The notes below the pieces were generated by a model. The model saw nothing but the letters and a program-made list of their open reading frames with translations, did not search any database and was not told the DNA's origin. The translations under genes were made by a program, and so were the position numbers. A stretch of DNA of 43,799 nt from Methanobacteriota archaeon (GTDB lineage Archaea > Thermoplasmatota > Poseidoniia > Poseidoniales > Thalassarchaeaceae), in assembly GCA_002725315.1 (NCBI GenBank), contig PBOL01000044.1:1-43799 (forward strand), read 5' to 3'. Positions 32,259 through 40,679 of this stretch are shown here, piece after piece (positions within the stretch are counted from its first letter, which is position 1; the number at the start of each line of letters is the position of its first letter).

Positions 32259-33032
32259 TTAGAACACCATGTCCCGAGCAATGAAAGCCATCATCGCTCC
32301 AGAAAGTGTAGCGAGAAAGTTGACGGAGTGCTTTCCAATATACCCCTTGTTCTCCAACAAGGCACCTAGTACTGAGTCCACCTGGCAGCCCATCCATCCC
32401 ACGAATGTAATCAGAACAAAGGCCAGACCGCGATCGTTGACCAGTAGGGTTGTTTCGTGGTGGAATCCATCGTGAGAATATGGAATCATCAGAGCAGTCA
32501 CAATTGCAATAATCAATGAGCCAGATAGGGCAGCGAATGTTCCAGTGGGAGACATTCCCCCATTGGTTCCCGGAGGCACTGCTTCCAAGTTGATGATACT
32601 ACGAGTTCTGGGGTCAAGGCTGCCAATTTCAGATGCTAGGGTATCTGAAAGTGCAACAGAAGCACAGCAGGCCATTCCGAGGAAATACCAATCTCCATCA
32701 CCCAGCCAACTCAGTATGGCTACTATCGAGGGGGCGGCGCCATTAGCTAGAACATTCTTCCAACCTCTGACTCCCTCATTTCCTTCATGAATAGACAAAG
32801 CACGCTTCTCCTCGAACTTCCACCTTGTAGCAAACGAGCCGAACACTAGGAAGACGACCATTATGGCCAGCCAAGTCCAATGCCCCATCAGCGACACCAC
32901 AAGCCCGACTGCCATGGCTGCGAATAAACCGCTGGCATCGAGTATTCTGCGGATTCCCGAGGCCATCAAGAGGAAGGCTACCAGTGCCAGTGAGATTATC
33001 TGGTCCTGAGTCAGATAGTCGGTTGGGTCCAT
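32259..33032 (-). CDS. DUF92 family membrane protein
   Basis: 257 residues, about seven hydrophobic segments. The family signature is present: SVALSDTLASEIG and NLEAVPPGTNGGMSPTGTFAALSG. Members include plant VTE6 (phytyl-phosphate kinase) and TMEM19; the archaeal function is unproven, though polyprenyl-phosphate metabolism is plausible. ATG at 33032. It starts about 75 bases from an inverted repeat shared with the divergent CPBP gene and is followed by the redoxin-like membrane protein. Confidence 0.9.
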   Translation of the reverse strand: MDPTDYLTQDQIISLALVAFLLMASGIRRILDASGLFAAMAVGLVVSLMGHWTWLAIMVVFLVFGSFATRWKFEEKRALSIHEGNEGVRGWKNVLANGAAPSIVAILSWLGDGDWYFLGMACCASVALSDTLASEIGSLDPRTRSIINLEAVPPGTNGGMSPTGTFAALSGSLIIAIVTALMIPYSHDGFHHETTLLVNDRGLAFVLITFVGWMGCQVDSVLGALLENKGYIGKHSVNFLATLSGAMMAFIARDMVF

Positions 33033-33161
33033 GATATCTACTCAGGACGCCCGGAGAGATGGTCATGAAGGATTCCCCTTAGATGAATCCGTTCCTTACG
33101 GAACGGAATGTGTGAAGTCTGTAGGGGCAGGTCTGAAATCACTCGACGAAGTGGTTCGATT
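33033..33161. promoter_or_regulatory. divergent promoter region between DUF92 and CPBP genes
   Basis: About 130 bases that include the perfect dyad at 33088-33107. No gene is supported here if the CPBP start is the ATG at 33162. Confidence 0.4.
33088..33107. repeat. 8-bp perfect inverted repeat TCCGTTCC-TTAC-GGAACGGA
   Basis: Two perfect 8-base arms around TTAC, ending directly before an ATG at 33108. It lies between divergent genes, as an operator would, but could also form an RNA hairpin. No second copy was noticed in the window. Confidence 0.6.
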
Positions 33162-33902
33162 ATGGGCGGGTCGCTTGGGAGTGTGGCCGACGATTCCAAA
33201 TTAGGCAGTCCAGAGGTACGTGGCTACTGGAGGTCTTGGCTAGTAACTCTGATGTTCTGCGTAGTTTGGTTTGGTGTGACTTCAATGGCAATCATTCTGA
33301 CATTCTTAGTTCTTTCACTTATTGGGATTTCTGAGGCATTTTCGATGCATTTGTCAATTTCCTTTGCCTACTTGATATCCATTCCTCTGGCTCTGTTGTT
33401 CATGTATGTCGAGAATCTACTACCAGATCTATCGGGGAAATTTTCGATAAAATCGGCTAAGCAAGCGTTCGTCTTGCTATTAGCAATACCACTGCTAGTT
33501 ACTATAGTCGATTTCATCATCGTTATTGGGTACGGAATCGCGTATGAACTGGCTTTTGGAGTGCCCGATGTCGACACCGATATTGGCGTAGATTGGAGCT
33601 CAGGCCCTATTGCTCTTGGATTGGTTATCATTTCTACAGTAATCATCGCCCCCCTAGCAGAGGAATTGATGTTTAGGGGCTATCTCCTAGACTCGATTAG
33701 AAAGATGCATGGTGAAAGGGTTGCTATTGTCATAAGTTCCATCATTTTCGGGCTTGTCCATATTGAACCTTACACTGCAGGAATGGCAGCAATAGGCGGT
33801 TTGATTTACGGTTTTGTCAGAGTTAGAACTGAGAGTCTTTGGCCCTCAATAATTGGACATATGATGTGGAATGGGGTCGCTCTAGTCTTGACGTATCTGT
33901 AG
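33162..33902 (+). CDS. CPBP family intramembrane metalloprotease
   Basis: 246 residues from MGGSLGSVADD, with about seven membrane segments. The CAAX protease and bacteriocin-processing (CPBP/Abi) motifs are present: EELMFRGYLL (EExxxR), FGLVHIEP (FxxxH) and IIGHMMWNG (HxxxN/D). These residues bind zinc and catalyse cleavage in Rce1-type proteases; the substrate is unknown. The frame is open to an ATG at 33108, but the 18 extra residues (MCEVCRGRSE) overlap the end of an inverted repeat and look less natural. The gene has more A+T and more ATA/TTA codons than the ribosomal cluster. Confidence 0.9.
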   Translation: MGGSLGSVADDSKLGSPEVRGYWRSWLVTLMFCVVWFGVTSMAIILTFLVLSLIGISEAFSMHLSISFAYLISIPLALLFMYVENLLPDLSGKFSIKSAKQAFVLLLAIPLLVTIVDFIIVIGYGIAYELAFGVPDVDTDIGVDWSSGPIALGLVIISTVIIAPLAEELMFRGYLLDSIRKMHGERVAIVISSIIFGLVHIEPYTAGMAAIGGLIYGFVRVRTESLWPSIIGHMMWNGVALVLTYL

Positions 33903-33920
33903 TGCCGCTCAGATCGCCCA

Positions 33921-34004
33921 TCACTCGTAACGCCCGAAGCGCCCGGTGCGGTTCCTCATCACTGCGACGATTGCGGATGGGTTCGCCCCTATGGAATCTA
34001 TCAC
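33921..34004 (-). CDS. possible 27-residue microprotein coupled to the zinc ribbon gene
   Basis: A GTG at 34004 overlaps the stop of the upstream zinc ribbon gene (ATGTGA) and opens a frame MIDSIGANPSAIVAVMRNR ending GRYE. Overlap and frame are the only support; the length is within what chance allows. I do not recognise it. Confidence 0.3.
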   Translation of the reverse strand: MIDSIGANPSAIVAVMRNRTGRFGRYE

Positions 34005-34186
34005 ATGATTGCGCCACAGGCGCCACAGTACAGCTCTCTCTTCGAACTGTCCCGCTGCATACTCCACTGGCCGCATGCCGGACAGGGTGGCAAGCCCTTC
34101 TCACTGGGCTTCACCACGGGCCCAGTACGACGCTTCTTGCGTTCTGGCCTGAACCATCCCTTCTTCGGCTTCTTCACCTTTGGCAT
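34001..34186 (-). CDS. small zinc-ribbon protein
   Basis: 61 residues: a very basic N-terminal half (MPKVKKPKKGWFRPERKKRR) and a four-cysteine zinc ribbon CPACG...YCGACG (pairs 15 residues apart). The basic tail plus ribbon suggests RNA or ribosome binding, but the family is not recognised. Start is the ATG at 34186; an in-frame GTG at 34201 is possible. A longer plus-strand frame overlaps it but shows no family features. Confidence 0.65.
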   Translation of the reverse strand: MPKVKKPKKGWFRPERKKRRTGPVVKPSEKGLPPCPACGQWSMQRDSSKRELYCGACGAIM

Positions 34187-34283
34187 TAGTCTCAGAGACA
34201 CGAGAGAGGGCGTCCCTCAATAGGGTTCTGAACACTGACTTGTAAAGCGACGCAATCATGAGGGGTTTGCACATGCCAACACC

Positions 34284-35219
34284 ATGCGATGCACAGTAGT
34301 GGGAGCAGGAGTTTCTGGGCTTTCTTGTGCCATCAGGCTGCTGGAGACTGGTTACCAAGTAGAAGTAGTATCTGACAAGTTCAGTCCTGACACCGTATCT
34401 GATGTGGCAGCAGCTATCTGGTATCCATTCCTTACGGCTCCAGCCGACAGGGCTGACGGGTGGGGTTTGGAGACCTATGCTGAATTACAGAGGCTCGCTA
34501 ATGAAGTACCTGAGGCAGGAGTCAAGATGCGAGATGGAAGGGAGTATCTGAGGCAGGTAGTTGAGCTCCCTTCATGGGGAGAAGAAATAGCTGCATTCCG
34601 GACCCTAGAGAGTAATGAGATTCCCGAAGGTTACGTTTTCGGATGGGAATTCAGGGCACCAGTCATCGAGATGCCGCTGTACATGCCATGGCTGAAGTCG
34701 AAAGCAGAGAGGATGGGTTGCACATTCAGACAGGGGACGATCCGTGATTTGTCCGAAGTTCCAGGCGATTTAGTTGTCAACTGCGTAGGATTGGGTGCTC
34801 GCGAACTGTGTGACGATAAGGAAGTCGTACCTGCTCGGGGCCAAGTTATTTTCGTCGAGCAGGATCCCGGAATTGGGCACTTCGACCAGCAGCCAGAGAC
34901 GCTTACTTACACCATCCCCCGAAGCGATGTTACGGTTCTTGGAGGTACTGCCCAGTTAGGCGATTGGGATTTGGAGCATAGGGCCGAGGATGATGAGTTA
35001 ATTCTAGGTAAGGTCGAGGCTTTATGGCCCGATTTGGACAGAAGTAAAATCATCGGTGGAACGGTTGGTTTGAGGCCTTCAAGAAGCGAGGTTCGCCTTG
35101 AGGTTGAGTTAATTGATGGGAGAGTTGTCGTCCACAACTATGGGCACGGAGGTGCAGGAGTTACGCTGTCATGGGGTTGCGCTGACGAGGTAGCCAGCCT
35201 GGTGTCTCAATCTGCGTGA
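34284..35219 (+). CDS. D-amino-acid oxidase family FAD oxidoreductase
   Basis: 311 residues, the usual size. N-terminal FAD-binding GAGVSGLSCAIRLLE; AAIWYPF corresponds to the second FAD contact; C-terminal GGTVGLRPSRSEVRLE contains the substrate-carboxylate Arg region (human enzyme: GFRPVRPQIRLE), and HNYGHGGAGVTLSWGCADEV is nearly the textbook DAO signature. It should oxidise D-amino acids (or D-Asp/D-Glu) to 2-oxo acids, ammonia and peroxide in the cytoplasm. Substrate preference is open. ATG at 34284. It converges on the glutamate synthase operon, overlapping its last 13 bases, and the released ammonia could feed that pathway. Confidence 0.93.
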   Translation: MRCTVVGAGVSGLSCAIRLLETGYQVEVVSDKFSPDTVSDVAAAIWYPFLTAPADRADGWGLETYAELQRLANEVPEAGVKMRDGREYLRQVVELPSWGEEIAAFRTLESNEIPEGYVFGWEFRAPVIEMPLYMPWLKSKAERMGCTFRQGTIRDLSEVPGDLVVNCVGLGARELCDDKEVVPARGQVIFVEQDPGIGHFDQQPETLTYTIPRSDVTVLGGTAQLGDWDLEHRAEDDELILGKVEALWPDLDRSKIIGGTVGLRPSRSEVRLEVELIDGRVVVHNYGHGGAGVTLSWGCADEVASLVSQSA

Positions 35220-37783
35220 CCAACCCAGGCTGCCTCTGCGTGCAGAGTCTTGGACTTCACAGGAATAATCTTACGATAAACAGAAGATGGGCTAGAAATT
35301 TCGCCCTCCACTGTTAGTAGTCTCTGTAGCGAAATCCCAAAAAGTTCCTCATTTCGTTGCAATAGGGGTTCGACCACTTTCCAGTCTTCGTCTGACATCT
35401 CGACGAAGGCTCCGCCGTTGAGCTGGGAGTCTGAGAGTCTTTGGTGAGGGTCTCTGACATAGATGGCACCTCCAGAAGCTAGAGAGAATAGATTCCCGCC
35501 AGGATAAGGAGTCTCGAGAGGCGTCATCTCTCCTCTGTCATCGAACTCCATTCCATTGATTACAACAAAGCCCCCTCCATCCAGAGGATCTCCGGCCATG
35601 AACGATTCAGCCAGATAATCGAGCGCTGTGCCGTTGATTACCAACTTGGGGCTTCCCACAGAATTGATCATCGGCCTTCCAGCAGCATTGCCCAAAACGA
35701 ACAGGTTGCCACCCTTGGAGCCGTACCCATAACACTGCCCCACGTCTCCGTGAACGACCAGTTCTCCAGCCTTGTGTATCTGAGCCACTTGGTCCTGCGC
35801 GTTACCGTGCATAGCGATGGTCATGCCATCATTGCCGCTGCCCAGATAATCCCCAACCGCACCTAAGACATCGATCTGGACATTGTCTGAATCGGCGCCG
35901 AATCCATTGCCGATGAAGCGGTGGCCACGGCAGTTAGCGACCACGAACTTGCTCCAGCCGGCCTTGTAGAGAGAGACTAACTCGAGAGCAAGCGAGTCTC
36001 TTCCTTCAGGAGGATATGGGCGGGCATCGACAACAATCCTCTGAGAATCAGAAGAAGGTTCAGGGATGTGCCCGGGAGCCTTTTGCGCAGCGAACTCAGA
36101 ACAAGGATCGTGCTTGGCAGCGGAGATTATCGACACCAAAGTGGACTCGATTTGGTCGAGCCATCTCGACCTTCTCAGCTCTCCCGTATCATAACGTATG
36201 TCAAGCAACATCGTGAGGAGTTGCCAAGCCCACTCGCGTCCTTTCGACTGAGACATAGAGGAAATCTGTTTCAGAGTAGCCAAAGCATCTGGCCAGCCAA
36301 TGTGTGGGAGGCCCTCTACGATAGCATCGAATGATTCCGAAGCGTTGGCAGACAGAGAGAATGGTGAGTTGTCCGATGCTTCTCCCAGAATATATTCTCC
36401 TCCGGGATGAGTGTCAACGAGTTCTCCAAACTTGTTTGTCATAACCAACTCCTTGCTACCGTCATCGTTTGAGATTACATCGAATAGGAAGGCGCCGCCA
36501 TCTGTGTAGGAACCTCCTCTCGCGTTCCAGTACTCATCGGCGCGGCGCCAAAACCTCTTGTCTTCGGATGCGAGGCTATCCAAAACCGCATCAATGACTT
36601 GCTTTTCAGAGCCACAGAATGCTATCGCTGCCTCGCCCCTCTGGTAGGCGAAGACTTGTGGTCTGAGCATGCTCGTATCGGTGATTCCAATCAGCCTGTG
36701 AGTGGGGCCGTCTGACTGTGCGATGATAAAGAACCAGGGGCCGTCGGGGCTGCCGTGGATGTGTGTCTTCTGGATTGCAGAGTAGACTTCCTGCTTTTCT
36801 TCAGGAAGCATCACGAAGTCAAGCTCACTGGTCGGAGCAAGGCTCTCGATGACATTTTCCATGCTGTAATTGTAAACTCTCCTGTGCAGATCGAAAGCTA
36901 GGGCACCGACTTCAGTATCGGTGAAAAACAGAGGTTCCATTCCTCTCTGAGCAAGGTAATCCTTCACCGAGACATAGTTTGAGAAGTCACCATTGTGAAC
37001 CAAAGCGCAGTCTATTCCCTGGCCGAAGGGATGGGCTCCACCAGGATGGGTTACTCTGCCCCGGGTCGGGTACCTGTGGTGGCCAATCCAGACATGGGCG
37101 GTCATGTCATCTAGCAAGTAGAATCTGATTACGTCCTCAGCATATCCAACAATCTTGAGAATCAGCATGTCTCTGCCGTGACTGAGAACGAATGCATCGG
37201 TCCGGCCGTCCTTGGCGTAGAACTCGACGTTGAGATTGTGAGTGGTGTGGAAGACGAACTCGTCTGAGGCTGACTTCCTGTCTTCAGGGTCTATTGGTCC
37301 GTTCAGTTTGGTCTCGATGAACTCGTCAATCGCGCTATCTCTGGGTCTGACGAAATAACAGACAACGTCAGGAGGTCTTGTGTCGAGGTTTGGCAAGTCG
37401 CGCTCCCATGTATCGAGTGTCCCCATCTCATGAGTGTGGTCGAGATGGAAGTTAGGATGGATGAAACTCTCCTCTACTGCATCCCTAACCTCGGAGTTGA
37501 GGTAAGCGATTGCATAGAGGAATGAATTCGACAGGGTGTGGGCGTCAACTTCGAACTGCTCCGGATCTAGCCCGACCATGGCGACTCCTCCTCCTTTTCC
37601 GTTACCTCGGTTCCTCATCTGCTCGAGTGAATCGAAAAGATGGCGGCCCGCGACTGGGACCTCAGAAGCCAAACCGACTACCCCGCAGCCGCCCTCAGCC
37701 GCGTCCTCCTCACGTCGCTCAAACTTCGGATGGCTGGAGGTCATCTCCCTCCTAGCATTAATTATCGTCGAGGGATCGATCAT
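35207..37783 (-). CDS. glutamate synthase subunit: class II amidotransferase fused to GXGXG domain
   Basis: 858 residues. Residues 33-450 are the N-terminal-nucleophile glutamine amidotransferase: GGCGVVGLAS with Cys33, MRNRGNGKGGG, GHHRYPTRGRVTHPGGAHPF, VHNGDFSNY and FFTDTEVGALAFDL. Residues about 600-830 are the right-handed beta-helix GXGXG domain of GltB (GDYLGSGNDGMTIAMHG, GDVGQCYGYGSKGGNLFVLGNAAG). The central FMN domain is encoded by the preceding gene. Cys33 must become N-terminal, so a 32-residue propeptide is implied, as in GltB of bacteria. The ATG at 37783 overlaps the previous stop (ATGA). It ends the operon and overlaps the D-amino-acid oxidase gene tail to tail. Confidence 0.93.
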   Translation of the reverse strand: MIDPSTIINARREMTSSHPKFERREEDAAEGGCGVVGLASEVPVAGRHLFDSLEQMRNRGNGKGGGVAMVGLDPEQFEVDAHTLSNSFLYAIAYLNSEVRDAVEESFIHPNFHLDHTHEMGTLDTWERDLPNLDTRPPDVVCYFVRPRDSAIDEFIETKLNGPIDPEDRKSASDEFVFHTTHNLNVEFYAKDGRTDAFVLSHGRDMLILKIVGYAEDVIRFYLLDDMTAHVWIGHHRYPTRGRVTHPGGAHPFGQGIDCALVHNGDFSNYVSVKDYLAQRGMEPLFFTDTEVGALAFDLHRRVYNYSMENVIESLAPTSELDFVMLPEEKQEVYSAIQKTHIHGSPDGPWFFIIAQSDGPTHRLIGITDTSMLRPQVFAYQRGEAAIAFCGSEKQVIDAVLDSLASEDKRFWRRADEYWNARGGSYTDGGAFLFDVISNDDGSKELVMTNKFGELVDTHPGGEYILGEASDNSPFSLSANASESFDAIVEGLPHIGWPDALATLKQISSMSQSKGREWAWQLLTMLLDIRYDTGELRRSRWLDQIESTLVSIISAAKHDPCSEFAAQKAPGHIPEPSSDSQRIVVDARPYPPEGRDSLALELVSLYKAGWSKFVVANCRGHRFIGNGFGADSDNVQIDVLGAVGDYLGSGNDGMTIAMHGNAQDQVAQIHKAGELVVHGDVGQCYGYGSKGGNLFVLGNAAGRPMINSVGSPKLVINGTALDYLAESFMAGDPLDGGGFVVINGMEFDDRGEMTPLETPYPGGNLFSLASGGAIYVRDPHQRLSDSQLNGGAFVEMSDEDWKVVEPLLQRNEELFGISLQRLLTVEGEISSPSSVYRKIIPVKSKTLHAEAAWVGHAD

Positions 37784-39144
37784 TCGACTCCCTCCTTGCC
37801 AATGTATCTCAGTAAGTCAGTCCTGCCGCGAAGTTGGCTGACATCATCCATAGCGAGTTTCCTAAGGATGTCTCGCAGTCTCCACTGCATTGCCTTGTAC
37901 AGGTTATCGAGTCTCATCTCTGCCCAGTCCTGTTGCACCCATTCCTGCAACTCGATATCGGTGGTTGTAAGCCCCCACGGGCAGCCTCGTCCAGACGGGC
38001 CTCCTTCGCAGTTGGCGCATCGGGTGCAACCCATCCCAACTAGGTCAGTAGTGCCTAGGACACATCCATCGGCACCCAAGGCGATGGCCTTGGCAATGTC
38101 ATCTGCCGTTCTGACTCCCCCACTGGCAATTAGTGTGACCTTGTCTCTGACACCTTCCTTCTGCAGGAACTTGTGGACCTTGGGGATAGCCAGCTCAATT
38201 GGCATGGCGATGTTCTTCTTGGCGATCTCGGGGGCCGCTCCAGTACCTCCGTAACTACCGTCAAGGTGGATTATGTGAGCCCCTGCATAGTATGACCCAA
38301 CCGCCACCATGTCGACATCGTGAGGTGTGCTGACCTTGACCGAGAGCAGTGCTTGTGGGTTCACGGTTTCAATCCAATCAAGGTGCTTCGAGTGGTCTTC
38401 GACCGAGTAGGTCGAGTGGAATGGGAATGGACTAAACAGGCTGACGAACGGAACCGAGCCTCGCAACTTAGCGACCTCTTCGCCCGCCTTGGCAGCCAAC
38501 AGGTGCCCCCCTAGTCCGGGTTTTGCCCCTTGGGCATACTTGAATTCGACAATCGGAGCAGCTTGGATGGTTTCTTCCTCGACTCCGAAGTATCCTGTGG
38601 CGACCTGAGTAATCACGTTCTCCTTGACCTCGTACAGTTCGGTAGGGTATCCTCCCTCGCCTGTTGACATGTAGGAATTCCAACGCTTGGCGTTCTTCGC
38701 TCGGGCCATCATGACATTGATTGAGACGGAGCCATATGACATGCCGCCACCGTACCATGGGATGTCTATTCCGAGGTCGTGCTTGCCGTCGGCGCGGCGG
38801 TTCAGTGGAATCGCGGTGTCAATCTCTTCTGAGTGCTCCAGCCATTCTTCCTCAGGCAGAAACTGGAAGTCGAGTCTGTCAAACCCGCCATCGCTCTTGC
38901 CAGTCTTGAAGTTCATGTCAGAAGGCACCTTGCCGGTTTCAGCCATGTACCAAGTCGACAGGATAAGTTCGTCAGTCCAGCGTGCGTCGCCAAGGGCCTC
39001 GGGGGAAGGATACTCTCCAAAGGCACGAGCATTCATTCCGTTTTGCAGGAGTCCTGTGGTCTTGTGGAGTAAATTATCACTCGGCTTCACTATCTTGCCC
39101 TTGTAGGCGTCATACGCATCAACCAGAATCTGAGGAAGTTGCAT
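37780..39144 (-). CDS. gltB: glutamate synthase FMN-binding domain subunit
   Basis: 454 residues forming the TIM-barrel synthase domain, which reduces 2-oxoglutarate plus ammonia to glutamate. Seen: GGGMSYGSVS (132-141), MSTGEGGYP, VEFKYAQGAKPGLGGHL, LDGSYGGTGAAPE, ASGGVRTADDIAKAIALGAD, and the 3Fe-4S loop with Cys373, Cys376, Cys379 and Cys388 (CTRCANC...GCPWG). The ATG at 39144 overlaps the preceding stop (TGATG) and is preceded by GGAGGTG; a TTG one codon earlier is not needed. No NAD(P)H-dependent small subunit (GltD) is in the window, so ferredoxin is a likely donor. Confidence 0.94.
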   Translation of the reverse strand: MQLPQILVDAYDAYKGKIVKPSDNLLHKTTGLLQNGMNARAFGEYPSPEALGDARWTDELILSTWYMAETGKVPSDMNFKTGKSDGGFDRLDFQFLPEEEWLEHSEEIDTAIPLNRRADGKHDLGIDIPWYGGGMSYGSVSINVMMARAKNAKRWNSYMSTGEGGYPTELYEVKENVITQVATGYFGVEEETIQAAPIVEFKYAQGAKPGLGGHLLAAKAGEEVAKLRGSVPFVSLFSPFPFHSTYSVEDHSKHLDWIETVNPQALLSVKVSTPHDVDMVAVGSYYAGAHIIHLDGSYGGTGAAPEIAKKNIAMPIELAIPKVHKFLQKEGVRDKVTLIASGGVRTADDIAKAIALGADGCVLGTTDLVGMGCTRCANCEGGPSGRGCPWGLTTTDIELQEWVQQDWAEMRLDNLYKAMQWRLRDILRKLAMDDVSQLRGRTDLLRYIGKEGVE

Positions 39145-40679
39145 CAAGAACCACCTCCGACATATCCAGAGATGTCTTCGAAGGCCTCGTACTCGAGATG
39201 GCTTACAAGCATTGAGCGGCCAAATTCACCTCTGAGTCTGCGAACCTCACGGACCCCCATCGCGCCGAGAATCTCAAGCAGTTGATCTCTCCAAGACCCG
39301 CATAGATTGGTCAAGCGCTGCTGCGCCCAATTCTCATCAAGATTCTTTGGTAGCGTGCCTGAGACGAGCGCTCGCTCCTTGAGAGACCCGTGAGAGCGGC
39401 CCTGCAGAGCAAATAGCACCGGGAGGTCTAGAGCGACGGCATCCAGGCCACTGATTATCGCCTTGGGGACATGATCGGCCCCCACGATTCCACCGGCTCC
39501 AATCAGTGTGACCTCATCCCTGCAACCCTGTTCAATGAGCATCATATGGGCCTCCTTGAAAAGCTCAGTGACGAAAGTTCCGTCAGAGCCCTCGCCATGT
39601 AAGTCGGCGAGCAGGTGTATCACCTTCGCTCCCGCATCGATAGCATTTGACATCAGGTCCTGCCATCCTTCTTCGAACGCAATTCGGACAGCGACGATTG
39701 CATCGGTAGCATCGCAAGCCGCCTCAAAGCCGGAGCAATCCCAGCCCCATGGGCGACCGGGAGTAAGTGTGAGTTCGATCATCCTAGCATTGGGGAATTG
39801 GGACGCCCGCGATCCCATTACTGCGTCCATAACTGGAGCGATGTAGGGAGAGTCGAGTCCCTCTCTCAGTACGAGGCTCGCATCCAAGCAGGCGATTGTA
39901 TCTATCTCAGCAGCAGTCGAAGTCACAACTCTGGCCAACTCCTCTGTCCCCAAGTCGCCTGGGGGCAGGTCGAATACGAATGGGACTTGGATTGTGAACA
40001 TCTCAGGAGTTGGCCCTGTGATTCTGCCATCTGAATCGAATGTTAGGTGCATCGGCTTGCTGCCGATGTCCACAGATGTGCCAATCAATTCTCTGCCATG
40101 GATACCATCCCTGCTGGGCCTTACAATCTCGGACATGTCGGTCAGCATACCATCGAATCCAGGGCCACCGAATCTTCCTCGATACCCCTGACCGCGAACA
40201 GGGACCATGCCCTTTCTGGCCTCCTCGTCGATGGCAGTGATGTGTCCATGAGTGGTGTAGGAGTCTCCCAATTCCAGTAAATCTGGATTAGGGAGCACCT
40301 TGACGAATTCCGGATGCTGTACAGCGCATCTCATGCAACCGACACAGAGTTCGGGTTTCGGAGCGAAGCCTCCTACTGGTCCGGAGAACACACCATATGT
40401 ACAGGGCCTTGCGAAGATGACATCGAAATTGGGATCCCAAGGTCGAAAGTAGTGAAGTGTCTCCTTTGCAAGCAATGTTGCCAAACCGACTTTTCCAACC
40501 TCAACTAGGAATCTGTGAGGAAGAGGGTCAGCATCCTCCACCTCTTCTGTATCGATGTGATATCTATGGTAGCTGTCGGCAGTCTCTCTAGCAATCTTTG
40601 TAGACTGGGAGCTGAACCGGTCGAGAGTGAGTTTTCCATCCACTTCTGCATACTCTAGTTCAGTTGTTGATTCCAGCAT
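39144..40679 (-). CDS. glutamate synthase-like FMN protein with ferredoxin-like segment
   Basis: First gene of the glutamate synthase operon, about 511 residues from MLESTTELEYAEVDGK. It belongs to the FMN-binding glutamate synthase relatives that carry EIVRPSRDGIHGRELIGTSVDIG and, later, VTLIGAGGIVGADHVPKAIISGLDAVALDLP. A ferredoxin-type loop CVGCMRCAVQHP has three cysteines, but His where the fourth (before Pro) is usual. The barrel is more divergent than in the next gene. An ATG 45 bases upstream (40724) is also in frame. The nearest TATA-like CATATAGATAC (40747-40737) would start transcription close to or after that ATG, so the downstream one is preferred, with moderate certainty. It may supply electrons to the next subunit; this is an inference. 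Confidence 0.85.
   Translation of the reverse strand: MLESTTELEYAEVDGKLTLDRFSSQSTKIARETADSYHRYHIDTEEVEDADPLPHRFLVEVGKVGLATLLAKETLHYFRPWDPNFDVIFARPCTYGVFSGPVGGFAPKPELCVGCMRCAVQHPEFVKVLPNPDLLELGDSYTTHGHITAIDEEARKGMVPVRGQGYRGRFGGPGFDGMLTDMSEIVRPSRDGIHGRELIGTSVDIGSKPMHLTFDSDGRITGPTPEMFTIQVPFVFDLPPGDLGTEELARVVTSTAAEIDTIACLDASLVLREGLDSPYIAPVMDAVMGSRASQFPNARMIELTLTPGRPWGWDCSGFEAACDATDAIVAVRIAFEEGWQDLMSNAIDAGAKVIHLLADLHGEGSDGTFVTELFKEAHMMLIEQGCRDEVTLIGAGGIVGADHVPKAIISGLDAVALDLPVLFALQGRSHGSLKERALVSGTLPKNLDENWAQQRLTNLCGSWRDQLLEILGAMGVREVRRLRGEFGRSMLVSHLEYEAFEDISGYVGGGS

Noticed and set aside
33839-34189. Plus-strand 116-codon frame across the zinc ribbon gene
   Set aside because: Starts inside the CPBP gene and shows no family features, while the minus strand has a four-cysteine zinc ribbon.
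38320-39215. Plus-strand frames opposite the glutamate synthase genes
   Set aside because: Antisense of strongly conserved enzyme sequence; no start signals or families.
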